A DNA stretch of 64,000 bases from Megaustenia siamemsis (lineage: Eukaryota; Mollusca; Gastropoda; Stylommatophora; Ariophantidae). Under the pieces are notes generated by a model that was not told where the DNA came from, did no database searches, and saw only the letters and a list, made by a program, of their open reading frames with translations. A program made the translations under genes and the position numbers. The DNA is taken from NCBI GenBank assembly GCA_032433765.1, contig JAVIAB010000073.1, forward strand, positions 69,359,087-69,423,086. The letters run 5' to 3'. The number at the start of each line of letters is the position of its first letter. Within the stretch, counting starts at the first letter, position 1. Of the stretch, positions 34,171 through 45,532 are shown in pieces.

Positions 34171-35032
34171 AATTTGTACTTAAATCCTGTACTGGTAACA
34201 AACAGCAGCTATACGAATTAACAACCAAACAGGACAATTCCAATATATAAAACAAGGAGTCAGACAAGGCTGTGTTCTATCACCGGATTTGTTTTCACTT
34301 TACAGCGAATATATTATGAGATCAATAGTAGACAAAAAAGCAATTGAAGTCAACGGTCACAACATAAATAATTTGCGATATGCGGATGACACGGTCCTAA
34401 TAGCAGAGACAGAGAATGAACTACAAGAAATGATAGACATAATAGTAAAAGAAAGCAACAAGAAAGGTCTCAGTCTGAATAGTAAGAAAACAGAAGTAAT
34501 GGTTATATCGAAGAAACAATCACCACCATCATGCAGCATAAAAATAAACGAGGCAAATCTGAAACAAGTGCAACATTTCACATATTTGGGCACAATAATA
34601 ACATCAGATGGGAGATGCACCACAGAAATAAAAAGCAGAATAGCTCAGGCCAAAATAGCATTTCAGGACATGAAAAACACATTTTGTGCAACAAGTCTAT
34701 GGAGTGTTATAGAGAGTCAATTCTGACCTATGGAAGTGAATCATGGACAGTAGACAAACACAGACAGGGAGCTCTTAAAAAAACATCAGAAAGAAGCAAT
34801 CAACATTTTTCGGGCACATCATGAGAAGAGGAAAGTTGGAATACTTGGTTACAACTGGCAAAATAAAAGGAGAGATCGCGGGCGACAAAGAGAGAAAATA
34901 CTGGATAGCTTGGTGTTATGGCATGGAAAACAGTCAACAACAGAACTGATACGATGCACTGTAGATAGAAGATTGTGGAGGGACATGATCACCTACGCCA
35001 ACCGGTATGGCACATGATGATGATGATGATGA
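34171..35032 (+). mobile_element. LINE family A, RT and C-terminus
   Basis: The 145-codon stretch 34289-34726 is the best-preserved A-family sequence: 'LFSLYSEYIMRSIVDKKAIE', 'NNLRYADDTVLIAETENEL' with an intact YADD motif, 'KKGLSLNSKKTEVMVI' and 'FTYLGTIITSDGRCTTEI'. A frameshift at about 34.72 kb precedes 'SESWTVDKH', and another precedes 'GRQREKILDSLVLWHG'. It ends with RYGT followed by six TGA triplets. It is 5'-truncated just before motif B. Confidence 0.88.
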
Positions 35033-35223
35033 CTTAAATCCGTTGTTATAGTTAATAGCTGTGTCCATGTACAGCTGTTTGTCATCTGTGCTTTTATTGT
35101 TTTGCTTATTTTCTCGTTTCAGAAATGTAACTGTGTGTTATTATCTGATAATAGTTCAATTTGATTGTTTAAAAAAAGTTGTATTATAATTTCCTTTGTT
35201 GTTAAAGCCTAATATCTCACACC

Positions 35224-35276
<53 letters not shown>

Positions 35277-35292
35277 CAGAGGAAGAGAGAGG
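35224..35292. repeat. (GA)n microsatellite
   Basis: About 65 bp of GA repeats with a few interruptions, followed by a G-rich 'GGGGTGGGGGGAG' stretch. Confidence 0.95.
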
Positions 35293-35439
35293 AGTGGGGT
35301 GGGGGGAGCGTTTCATTTGTCACGCTTTTGAAAATGTTATTTTCATAAACAATAATTTATTAAAATGTCCTCAACATGAACATGAGGTTCAGCAAGTCAG
35401 GTTATATTCGTTGTGTGCAATATCGGATTTAACCTCGTC

Positions 35440-36060
35440 CAATAAAAGATCCATATCATACATGAGCAGAATGTGGCAGCCTCTGGACATCACATACATG
35501 CCAACAAGGTTCAGACTAAAATGCCATTTTGAAATTGAAACAACCAGCTGTGACTGATGCATAAGCTAAACTCATCCTCAGCGCAACCTAAAAGCCACAA
35601 TTGCGTCATCATCTTTACCATCTCTACACCAAGAATTCTCATATTTTATTTTTGTGAACCACAAACGCCATCTTGTTTGTATGCGCCAAACGTTTAACTT
35701 CCAATTGTAGCGTCTTCTTTTCACTTTCCGACTTCATGGTAAAGCCAGTCACAGATAATGGACGCCAGAGCAATTTTCTGGTAAAAAAAGAGCTGTCGAG
35801 CGTGATATTTACGACTACATCCATAAACAGTCGATTATGCATGTACACTATTGACAAAACGCCATTTTCCCTGAGTGCAGCGAGACACATTTACACTTTG
35901 ATCGCATCAAAGTATTCAGAACACACATATTTACTCCAAACAGACATTACTAACGAACAATGTGAATACAAAATATGCGCGAACGATATTGCTCAGAACA
36001 CGTCACCTACTGTTGAGGTTTCTTAGTACTTTCTTTCTTCTTCTATTTTTTTCTCCCCTC
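35440..36060 (+). repeat. Composite duplication, left copy, unique part
   Basis: About 600 bp are homologous to 40.60-41.19 kb in the same orientation and order: 'CATGAGCAGAATGTGGCAG' against 'CATGAGCGTAATATGGTAG'; 'TCTGGACATC' in both; 'CTAAAAGCCACAATTGCGTC' against 'CTAAAAGGCACATTTGCGTC'; 'TATTGACAAAACGCCAT' against 'TATTGACAGAAACGTCAT'. Each copy leads into a CTGTCTAC-type array. Overlapping open frames on the two strands (about 83 and 117 codons) are not conserved in the other copy, so coding is unlikely. Confidence 0.75.
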
Positions 36061-36299
36061 TGTCGTTCTCTTCACCTATAATGCATTCTTCTATAGCATC
36101 TTTTTGATTTCACCTTTTCTACTGTCTACTTCTCCTACCCCACAGTCTCTATTATACTCCTCCACTGTCTACTTTCCTACTCCACTGTATACTTTAACTC
36201 CTCCACTGTTTACTTTTTACCCCCACGTTCAATACTTTCACTTTCACTGATTGTCTTTAAAAACTGTTTTCTAATCATTTACTGTCTACTTTTTGCCAC
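36061..36299. repeat. Diverged array edge
   Basis: Pyrimidine-rich DNA with scattered 'CCACTGT' and 'TACTTCTCC' motifs, which look like decayed units of the array that follows. Confidence 0.6.
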
Positions 36300-37470
36300 A
36301 CCATTGTTCACTTCTCCTCCTTCTCTTTCTACGTCTTCTCCACTGTCTACGTCTCCTCCTCAGTCTACGTCTCCTCCTCTGTCTACGTCTTCTCCACTGT
36401 CTACGTCTCCTCCTCTGTCTACGTCTTCTCCACTGTCTACGTCTCCTCCTCTGTCTACGTCTTCTCCACTGTCTACGTCTTCTCCACTGTCTACGTCTTC
36501 TCCACTGTCTACGTCTCCTCCTCTGTCTATGTCTTCTCCACTGTCTACGTCTCCTCCTCTGTCTACGTCTTCTCCACTGTCTACGTCTTCTCCACTGTCT
36601 ATGTCACCTCCTCAGTATACGTCTCCTCCTCTGTCTACGTCTTCTCCACTGTCTACGTCTCCTCCTCTGTCTACGTCTCCTCCTCCATTGTTCACGCCTC
36701 CTCCTCAGTCTACGTCTTCTCCACTGTCTATGTCACCTCCTCAGTATACGTCTCCTCCTCTGTCTACGTCTTCTCCACTGTCTACGTCTCCTCCTCAGTC
36801 TACGTCTCCTCCTCTGTCTATGTCTTCTCCACTGTCTACGTCTCCTCCTCCATTGTTCACGCCTCCTCCTCAGTCTACGTCTTCTCCACTGTCTACGTCT
36901 CCTCCTCAGTCTACGTCTCCTCCTCTGTCTACGTCTTCTCAACTGTCTACGTGTCCTCCTACACTGTTCACGTCTCCTCCTCTGTCTACGTCTTCTACAC
37001 TGTCTACGTCTCCTCCTCTGTCTACGTCTTCTCCACTGTCTACGTCTCCTCCTCTGTCTATGTCTTCTCCACTGTATACGTCTTCTCCTCAGTCTACGTC
37101 TCCTCCTCTGTCTACGTCTTCTCCACTGTCTACGTCTCCTCCTCCATTGTTCACGTCTCCTCCTCTTTCTACGTCTCCTCCTCCATTGTTCACGTCTCCT
37201 CCTCTTTCTACGTCTCCTCCTCAGTCTACGTCTCCTCCTCCATTGTTCACGTCTCCTCCTCTTTCTACGTCTCCTCCTCCATTGTTCACGTCTCCTCCTC
37301 TTTCTACGTCTCCTCCTCTTTCTACGTCTCCTCCTCAGTCTACGTCTCCTCCTCCTCTGTCCACTGTTTACTTCTCCGCCTCCACTGCTCACCTATCCTC
37401 CTCCACTGTTTACTTCTCCTCCTCCATTGCGTATGTCCCCTCCTCCACTGTCTATTTCTCCTCGTTCAGT
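36300..37470. repeat. Minisatellite, 18-bp unit (TCTACGTCTCCTCC type)
   Basis: About 60 units of 'TCTACGTCTCCTCCTCTG' or 'TCTACGTCTTCTCCACTG', with 'CCATTGTTCACG' variants clustered right of 37.1 kb. Multi-unit blocks repeat, for example 36,595-36,700 and 36,726-36,790. The 18-bp period is in frame, so all three plus frames stay open for 400-490 codons. Residue content is only S, T, P, L, C, R, Y and V. I treat these as artefacts. Confidence 0.95.
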
Positions 37471-37805
37471 TTCTACTTCCCTCCTTCACCATATACTCAT
37501 TGTGTCCATACGAACTGTTTTCTTCTCCAAAACCCCATCCATTATCCTGTTTTTATACTTCGCTAATACTTTATACTTATCTTCTCCTTCACATCTTTTT
37601 TCTCTTATTCATCCACTTTCCATTTTCCACCCCCACCACCACAATGTATGTTTTCCTTCTTTCTATGCCTTTTCCGCCTTGCTTTCCTTCTCAGTCATCC
37701 TCTTTTTCTACTCTTCAATCTTTTCTTCTTCCAGTTTCTCATTCTTCCGTTCTTCTTCTATGTTCTGAGCACACATGGAATGTCACTCTAAACAAATTAC
37801 TATCA
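37471..37805. other. Pyrimidine-rich spacer
   Basis: T- and C-rich non-tandem DNA between two 18-bp arrays, with no gene recognised. Confidence 0.4.
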
Positions 37806-38158
37806 AGACTGCTAGCATCACCAAGAGTGGTAGCATCACCAAGAGTGGTAGCATCACCAAGAGTGGTAGCATCACCAAAACTGGTAGCATCATCACGACT
37901 GGTAGCATCACCAAGACTGGTACCATCACCAAGACCCGTAGCATCACCAAGACCAGTAGCATCACCAAGACCGTTAGCTTCACCAAGGCCGGTAGCTTCA
38001 CACAGACTGGTAGCATCACCAAGACTGGTAGCATCACCAAGGCCGGTAGCTTCACACAGACTGGTAGCATCACGAAGACTGGTAGCATCACCAAGATTGG
38101 TAGCTTCACATAGACTGGTAGCATCACCAAGACTGGTAGCATCACCAAGATCTCATGT
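37806..38158. repeat. Minisatellite, 18-bp unit (AGCATCACCAAGACTGGT)
   Basis: About 19 units, each 'AGCATCACCAAGACTGGT' or a close variant (AGCTTCACACAGACTGGT; AGCATCACCAAGAGTGGT). Open frames with six-residue periods ('ITKTGS') occur on both strands. Confidence 0.95.
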
Positions 38159-38412
38159 CTAGCAAAACATCCTACATATTTAACTAAATGATCATACATG
38201 TTTAACCAAATGATCGTACATGTTTAACAAAACGATCCTATGTATTTAACAAAAAGTTCCTACATGTGTAACAAAATGAGCCTACATGTTTAACAAAATG
38301 GTCCTACACGTGTAACAAAATGATCCCACATGTTTAACAAAACGATACTATATAATTAACAAAAAGATCCTACATGTATCACAAAATGATCCTACATGTT
38401 TAACAAACCGTA
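38159..38412. repeat. Minisatellite, 22-bp unit
   Basis: About 11 units of 'GATCCTACATGTTTAACAAA' plus two bases, with moderate divergence (CTATGTATTTAAC, CCTACACGTGTAAC). Confidence 0.92.
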
Positions 38413-38420
38413 CTTGTCTC

Positions 38421-38590
38421 TTTTAATATTACTGTTTCCATTACCTTTCTTCCAAATAACGAAATACAAAAAGATGCATTTTTTTCGATCATGGTAATAC
38501 CTTTTAATATTACTTTTTCCATTACCTTTCTTCCAAATAACGAAATACAAAAAGATGCATTTGTTTCGATCATGGTAATACCTTTTAATT
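38421..38590. repeat. 81-bp tandem duplication
   Basis: Two nearly identical 81-bp copies start with 'TTTTAATATTACT' at 38,421 and 38,502, and a third partial one starts at 38,583. Each contains 'CCATTACCTTTCTTCC' and 'TCGATCATGGTAATACC'. Confidence 0.93.
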
Positions 38591-38624
38591 CACGATCAAG
38601 TTATGTTATCTTTGATGTAATCAT

Positions 38625-40580
38625 TCGATTCGACAGGAGAGAAAATCCTGATGAAAAAGTAACAACCAAATGGCAATGCATAAAGAAAAGCATACAAGAA
38701 ACCTGCGACACCTTACCCAAAAGAGAAAAGAGCAGAAAACAAAAATGGATAACTAACACCATCTTAGAAAAAATGGAAGAAAGGAGACAAGCGAAGAACA
38801 CTGCCCAATAAAATAAAATAGATAATGAGATACGCAAAATGTGCAAAAAGGAAAAACAAGACTGGCTCAGCTAAAAATGTATAGAAATAGAAACTATAGA
38901 AAGCAAACAAGACTTAAGAGGAATGCACACAGAAATAAAGAGAATGACTAATAAAAATGAAAAAGCCACAGAAGGTGGACAGAGAAAAAAGGAAAAATGC
39001 TAACAGACAATAAGGATATTATAGATAGATGGCAGGAATATATAACATAACTATTTCAGGATCAAAGGGACAAGAAGCCAGTTATAAAATATACGTCAGG
39101 CTATAAAATCTTAAAATCTGAGGTGGAAATAGCTATACAAACAATGAAAAAGGGAAAAGCTGCAGGACCTGACAGCAGACAGATAGAGGTGATACAGGCT
39201 CTAGAAGATGTTGGCATTGAAGTGATTACAGACATATGCAACGACATATACCACACAGGATACATACCAAATGAACTAAAAACATCTACTTTCATTGCAT
39301 TGTCTAAAAAGAATGGTGCAGTTGAATGCAGTGACTTTAGAACAATAAGCCTAATGAGCCATGTTACAAAAATCTTGCTAAAAGTTATACAAGGAAGGAT
39401 TCAGAATAAAATCAATACTGAATTAGATGAGCAGCAATTGGATTTAGGAAAAATAGTTGGACAAAAGAAGCCATATTCTACATGAGAACATTAATCGAAA
39501 AATACACAGAAGTAAACAAACCAATATATGCCTGCTTCATAGACTACACCAAAGCTTTTGATAGAGTATACCACAAACAACTTATAGAATGCCTAAAAGA
39601 GATAGATCTAGATGACATGGACATACGACTAATATGTAATCTATACTGGGAGCAAACAGCAATAATAAAATATAACAAAGAGAACTCTACAGAGTAAGAC
39701 AGGGATGCATCCTATCACCAAGCTTGTTCAATCTATACACTGAGCAAATTTTGAAGAAAAAAAACATTCAAGAGATGCCAGGCCTACAAAATTAATGGAA
39801 AGATAATCAATAACCTAAGATATGCTGACGATACAGTACTACAAGCAGAAAATCCTAAAGATCTACAACAATTACTTAATGAAATAAACATGACAAGCAA
39901 AAAATATGGACTAGATATGAATATCAAAAAGACTAAAACTATGATCATAAACAAAGAAGATACTCAAAACCCACAAGTGGATATCAAAATAGAAGGAATA
40001 GACCTGGAGACAGTTCAGAACTACAACTACCTTGGACATACTATAACCAGTGATGGAAAATGTACAACTGAAATAAACAAAAGAATAGGAATGGCAAAAA
40101 GTAACAATTAACACCAGGGCTAAAACTAAGAATAGCAAAATGTTACATCTTCTCAATATTCCTATATGGTGCAGAAACATGGACATTAGACAAGAAAACA
40201 GAACAGAGAATTGAAGCCTTTGAAATGTGGATATATATAAGAATAGGTAGAATTGGATGGAAGGAAAAGAAAACAAAGGATGGCGTCCTAAAACAACTGA
40301 ATTTGAAAAGAGAACTACTAAACACAATTAGAACAAGACAAATGAAATTTTTGTGTCATGTTAAAAGACACAACACCCTACTAAAAGTAATCCTGGAGGG
40401 GAAAATACAAGGTAAAAGAGGCAGAGGCAGACCAAGACTAACATGGACGAGTAACATCAAAAGATGGACAAATCATCCTATGACCACCTGCACCATCAAA
40501 GCAAGAGACAGAGCAGAATGGCGCTCCATGGTAGCCAACCTTCATTGCGGAGACGGCACTCGATGATGATGATGAATCAT
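38625..40580 (+). mobile_element. LINE family C, 5'-truncated copy
   Basis: It starts in the linker ('ENPDEKVTTKWQCIKKSI') and runs through 'KKGKAAGPDS' (39.15 kb), 'LKTSTFIALSKKNGAVECSD' (39.28 kb), motif A 'CFIDYTKAFDRVYHKQL' (39.53 kb), 'RQGCILSPSLFNLYT' (39.70 kb), 'NNLRYADDTVLQAENPKDL' (39.81 kb), 'YNYLGHTITSDGKCTTEI' (40.02 kb) and 'GKRGRGRPRLTW' (40.41 kb). Small deletions shift the frame near 39.45, 39.69, 39.78 and 40.11 kb. It ends GDGTR and then four TGA triplets. It provides the uninterrupted reference for the hAT-like insertion site. Confidence 0.9.
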
Positions 40581-40599
40581 TCGATATGCCCATTATCTT

Positions 40600-41190
40600 T
40601 GTGTGAAATCACAGTGCAATCAAATATCAATTTTAGACATGAGCGTAATATGGTAGTCTCTGGACATCTCCATACATAAATGCCAAATGGTTCTAGAGTC
40701 AGAACTAAAAAGCCATTTTGAGATTTAAACACTCAACTGTGACTGCGCAGTCTAAAAGGCACATTTGCGTCATCTTTCTTCCGTCTCTAAGCAAAGGTTC
40801 TCACGATTTCTTGGGCACCAGCGCAAACACTGTTTTGAATGTGCCGCACGTTGAGCTTCAAGCTCTAGCGATTTGTTTATTTCCTGCTTGAGGATGAAGT
40901 CAGGCAAACATAATGAATGCTAACGTCAAGAGAGAATGAGAGCAGTTGGGGGTGATATTCCTACTATATAATCCATGAACTGTCTATCATGCATGTATTT
41001 TATTGACAGAAACGTCATATTACTCACGTGCAACGATACGCGGTGGACGCTTTTTTTCACTTTGATAACTTGTGCATATTTTGAGCAAAAGTACGTACTC
41101 GGACAATCAACAGCTGTGACCACTGTAGAGATTTAAGATATGTTCAGTGTACGTCACTTTCCATCGATGTTCTTAGTGCTTTATTTTTTC
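40600..41190 (+). repeat. Composite duplication, right copy, unique part
   Basis: This is the counterpart of 35.44-36.06 kb. Divergence is substantial (estimated 25-30 percent by eye) but collinear throughout, so it is an old duplication. It follows the LINE C tail directly and leads into the 21-bp array after a short T-rich stretch. Confidence 0.75.
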
Positions 41191-41299
41191 TTCTAATTGT
41201 TCTCCCCTCTCTTGTTTTCTTCTTCTCTTCTAAAGAATTTCTTCTCTAGCATGGTTATTATGGTTATTGATAATAACCATGCTTCTTCTCTAGCATATT

Positions 41300-44200
41300 T
41301 TTACTCAATTCTTCTACTGTCTACTTCTCCTTTACTGTCTACTTCTCCTTCACTGTCTACTTCTCCTTCACTGTTTACTTCTCCTCCTTCACTGTTTACT
41401 TCTCCTCCTTCACTGTTTACTTCTCCTCCTTCACTGTTTACTTCTCCTCCTTCACTGTCTACTTCTCCTCCATCATTGTTTACTTCTCCTCCTTCACTGT
41501 CTACGTCTGTTTCACTGTCTACTTCTCCTCCTCCACTGTCTACTTCTCCTCCTTCACTATTTACTTCTCCTCCATTCTCTACTTCTCCTTCACTGTCTAC
41601 TTCTCCTCCTTCACTGTTTACTTCTCCTCCACTGTCTACTTCTCCTCCTTCACTATTTACTTCTCCTTCACTGTCTACTTCTCCTCCTTCACTGTCTACT
41701 TCTCCTCCTTCACTGTTTACTTCTCCTCCTTCACTGTCTACTTCTCATTATTCACTGTCTACTTCTCCTCCTTCACTGTCTACTTCTCATTATTCACTGT
41801 CTACTTCTCCTCCTTCACTGTTTACTTCTCCTCCTTCACTGTTTACTTCTCCTCCTTCACTGTTTACTTCTACTCCTTCACTGTTTACTTATCCTCCTTC
41901 ACTGTCTACTTCTCATTTTTCACTGTCTACTTCTCCTCCTTCACTGTTTACTTATCCTCCTTCACTGTCTACTTCTCATTATTCACTGTCTACTTCTCCT
42001 CCTTCACTGTTTACTTCTCCTCCTTCACTGTTTACTTCTCCTCCTTTACTGTCTACTTCTCCTCCTTCACTGTTTACTTCTCCTTCTTCACTGTTTACTT
42101 ATCCTCCTTCACTGTCTACTTCTCCTCCTTCACTGTCTACTTCTCCTTCTTCACTGTCTACTTCTTCTCCTCCACTGTCTACTTCTTCTCCTCCACTGTC
42201 TACTTCTCCTTCTTCACTGTCTACTTCTCATTATTCACTGTCTACTTCTCCTCCTTCACTGTTTACTTCTCCTCCTTCACTGTTTACTTCTCCTTCTTCA
42301 CTGTTTACTTCTCCTCCTTCACTGTCTACTTCTCCTTCTTCACTGTCTACTTCTTCTCCTCCACTGTCTACTTCTTCTCCTCCACTGTCTACTTCTCCTC
42401 CTTCACTGTCTACTTCTCATTATTCACTGTCTACTTCTCCTCCTTCAATGTTTACTTCTCCTCCTTCACTGTTTACTTCTCCTCCTTCATTGTTTACTTC
42501 TCCTTCACTGTTTACTTCTCCCTCTTCACTGTTTACTTCTCCTTCTTCACTGTCTACTTCTCCTCCTTCACTGCTTACTTCTCCTTCACTGTTTACTTCT
42601 CCTCCTTCACTGTTTACTTCTCCTTCTTCACTGTTTATTTCTCCTCCTTCACTGTTTACTTCTCCTTCTTCACTGTCTACTTCTTCTCCTCCACTGTCTA
42701 CTTCTCCTTCTTCACTGTCTACTTCTCATTATTCACTGTCTACTTCTCCTCCTTCACTGTTTACTTCTCCTCCTTCACTGTTTACTTCTCCTCCTTCACT
42801 GTTTACTTCTCCTTCTTCACTGTTTACTTCTCCTCCTTCACTGTCTACTTCTCCTTCTTCACTGTTTACTTCTCCTCCTTCACTGTTTACTTCTCCTTCT
42901 TCACTGTCTACTTCTCCTCCTTCACTGTCTACTTCTCATTATTCACTGTCTACTTCTCCTCCTTCACTGTTTACTTCTCCTCCTTCACTGTTTACTTCTC
43001 CTCCTTCACTGTCTACTTCTCCTCCACTGTCTACTTCTCCTCCTTCACTGTCTACTTCTCATTATTCACTGTCTACTTCTCCTCCTTCACTGTTTACTTC
43101 TCCTCCTTCACTGTTTACTTCTCCTCCTTCACTGTTTACTTATCCTCCTTCATTGTTTACTTCTCCTCCTTCACTGTTTACTTCTCCTTCTTCACTGTTT
43201 ACTTCTCCTTCTTCACTGTCTACTTCTCCTCCTTCACTGCTTACTTCTCCTCCTTTACGGTTTACTTCTCCTCCTTCACTGTTTTCTTCTCCTTCTTCAC
43301 TGTTTACTTCTCCTTCTTCACTGTTTACTTCTCCTTCTTCACTGTCTACTTCTCCTCCTTCACTGTCTACTTCTCCTCCTTCACTGTCTACTTCTCATTA
43401 TTCACTGTCTGCTTCTCCTCCTTCACTGTTTACTTCTCCTTCTTCACTGTTTACTTCTCCTCCTCCACTGTCTACTTCTGCTCCTTCACTGTCTACTTCT
43501 CCTCCTTCACTGTTTACTTCTCCTTCTTCACTGTCTATTTCTCCTCCTTCACTGTTTACTTCTCCTCCTTCACTGTCTACTTCTCCTCCTTCACTGTCTA
43601 CTTCTCCTCCTTCACTGTCTATTTCTCCTCCTTCACTGTTTACTTCTCCTCCTTCACTGTCTACTTCTCCTCCTTCACTGTTTACTTCTCCTCCTTCACT
43701 GTTTACTTCTCCTCCTTCACTGTTTACTTCTCCTTCTTCACTGTCTACTTCTCCTCCTTCACTGTTTACTTCTCCTTCTTCACTGTCTACTTCTCCTCCT
43801 TCACTGTTTACTTCTCCTTCTTCACTGTTTACTTCTCCTCCTTCACTGTCTACTTCTTCTTCACTGTCTACTTCTCCACCTTCACTGTTTACTTCTCCTT
43901 CTTCACTGTTTACTTCTCCTCCTTCACTGTTTACTTCTCCTTCTTCACTGTTTACTTCTCCTTCTTCACTGTTTACTTCTCCTTCTTCACTGTTTACTTC
44001 TCCTTCTTCACTGTTTACTTCTCCTTCTTCACTGTTTACTTCTCCTCCTTCACTGTTTACTTCTCCTTCTTCACTGTTTACTTCTCCTTCTTCACTGTTT
44101 ACTTCTTCTCCTCCACTGTCTACTTCTTCTCCTCCCCTGTCTACGTCTCCTCCACTGTCTACTTCTTCTCCTCCACTGTCTACTTCTTCTCCTCCACTGT

Positions 44201-44425
44201 CTACGTCTCCTCCTCTGTCTACTTCTTCTCCTCCACTGTCTACTTCTTCTCCTCCACTGTCTACTTCTTCTCCTCCACTGTCTACTTCTTCTCCTCCACT
44301 GTCTACTTCTTCTCCTCCACTGTCTACTTCTTCTCCTCCCCTGTCTACGTCTCCTCCACTGTCTACTTCTTCTCCTCCACTGTCTACTTCTTCTCCTCCA
44401 CTGTCTACTTCTATGTTAATGATTA
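41300..44425. repeat. Minisatellite, 21-bp unit (TCACTGTTTACTTCTCCTCC type)
   Basis: About 148 units of 'CACTGTTTACTTCTCCTCCT', with CTGTCTAC and CTTCTTCA variants in larger repeated blocks. For example, 'TCATTATTCACTG' units recur at 41.74, 41.78, 41.97, 42.23, 42.42, 42.72, 42.94 and 43.06 kb. The plus strand is about 80 percent pyrimidine. The seven-codon period leaves a 1,080-codon plus-strand open frame of only S, T, P, L, F and few others. I regard it as non-coding. The last 300 bp use 'TCTTCTCCTCCACTGTCTAC' units. Confidence 0.95.
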
Positions 44426-44501
44426 CAAATACCTTGTAACGATATTAAATTCAGATAATATATGTGAAGCAGACGCGAGGCACAATGAATGAATTGCAGA
44501 G

Positions 44502-44570
44502 AATGAAACGGATATTATGTAACCTACCTTTGTCAATGAAACGGATATTATGCAACCTACCTTTGTCAAT
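44502..44570. repeat. 33-bp tandem duplication
   Basis: 'AATGAAACGGATATTATG' occurs at 44,502 and again at 44,535, each followed by 'AACCTACCTTTGTC'. There is one mismatch between the copies. Confidence 0.92.
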
Positions 44571-44664
44571 GGCTATAGGAGGGGAAAGTTCTTCAGTGTC
44601 AATGAGAACACGTGTTGAGATCTGAAAGTGATTACTCGTCAACGTGATAACTGACAAGAAAAAT

Positions 44665-45036
44665 ATTGGTTACTACAGAAATGTGGTTTTACAAAGAATA
44701 CTTAGAATGTATTGGAATGCTAACAAGAGTATTGAGGACACGTAAATGGGATAATGCAAATATAAAACATGTATTCAAGATCGAGAGGGGGAGGGAAGCC
44801 AATCATCGTTTCTTCTTTTGTTGTGTAATGATATGGGAACTACTTAAACATATTGTGACCATTGAAAAAATCGAGAAAGGTGATATCGATATAAAACAGA
44901 GAGAAAGATACAAAACATTTTGAAAGAACTTTATAGGATGTCAACAACATAGCTGATAAACAGATGTAGAGATAAATGATTTTGGAGGGACATGATCACC
45001 TACGTCAGCAGGCACGATATCTTATGATGATGATGG
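44665..45036 (+). mobile_element. LINE family A/B, C-terminal fragment
   Basis: Decayed codons give 'EMWFYKEYLECIGM' (compare 'EMWFYRRMLRIPW' in family B), 'KIERGREANHRFFFCCVM', 'EGHDHLRQQ'-region and the end ...YVSRHDIL followed by TGA TGA TGA. It is heavily diverged, so assignment to A or B is uncertain. Confidence 0.7.
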
Positions 45037-45065
45037 TGAATATTGCGAGTGATATTTTGAGCATA

Positions 45066-45532
45066 AAGGTACATATTGTTACTTCCTGTTACAGTTACTA
45101 CTTATTGTTACTTCCTGTTACAGTTACTACTTATTGTTACTTCCTGTTACAGTTACTACTTATTGTTACTTCCTGTTACAGTTACTACTTATTGTTACTT
45201 CCTGTTACAGTTACTACTTATTGTTACTTCCTGTTACAGTTACTACTTATTGTTACTTCCTGTTACAGTTACTACTTCTTGTTACTTCCTGTTACAGTTA
45301 CTACTTATTGTTACTTCCTGTTACAGTTACTACTTATTGTTACTTCCTGTTACAGTTACTACTTATTGTTACTTCCTGTTACAGTTACTACTTATTGTTA
45401 CTTCCTGTTATAGTTACTACATATTGTTACTTCCTGTTACAGTTACTACTTATTGTTACTTCCTGTTACAGTTACTACCAATTGTTACTTCCTGTTACAG
45501 TTACTACTTATTGTTACTGTAATAATATACAC
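45066..45532. repeat. Minisatellite, 29-bp unit (TTCCTGTTACAG), first array
   Basis: About 16 highly uniform units of 'TATTGTTACTTCCTGTTACA' plus 'GTTACTACT'. Only three or four substitutions are present in the whole array. The 29-bp unit is open in all plus frames, giving 130-150-codon frames without biological meaning. Confidence 0.96.

Noticed and set aside
36293..37768. Overlapping 400-490-codon frames in all plus frames, and an arginine-rich frame on the minus strand.
   Set aside because: They are products of an 18-bp array open in several frames. The minus-strand poly-arginine pattern is only the complement of CCTCCT-type DNA.
41197..44439. A 1,080-codon plus-strand S/T/P-rich frame resembling a mucin.
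   Set aside because: The 21-bp tandem unit is a multiple of three and pyrimidine-rich, so stops are excluded. There is no signal peptide, no non-repetitive domain and no believable exon around it.
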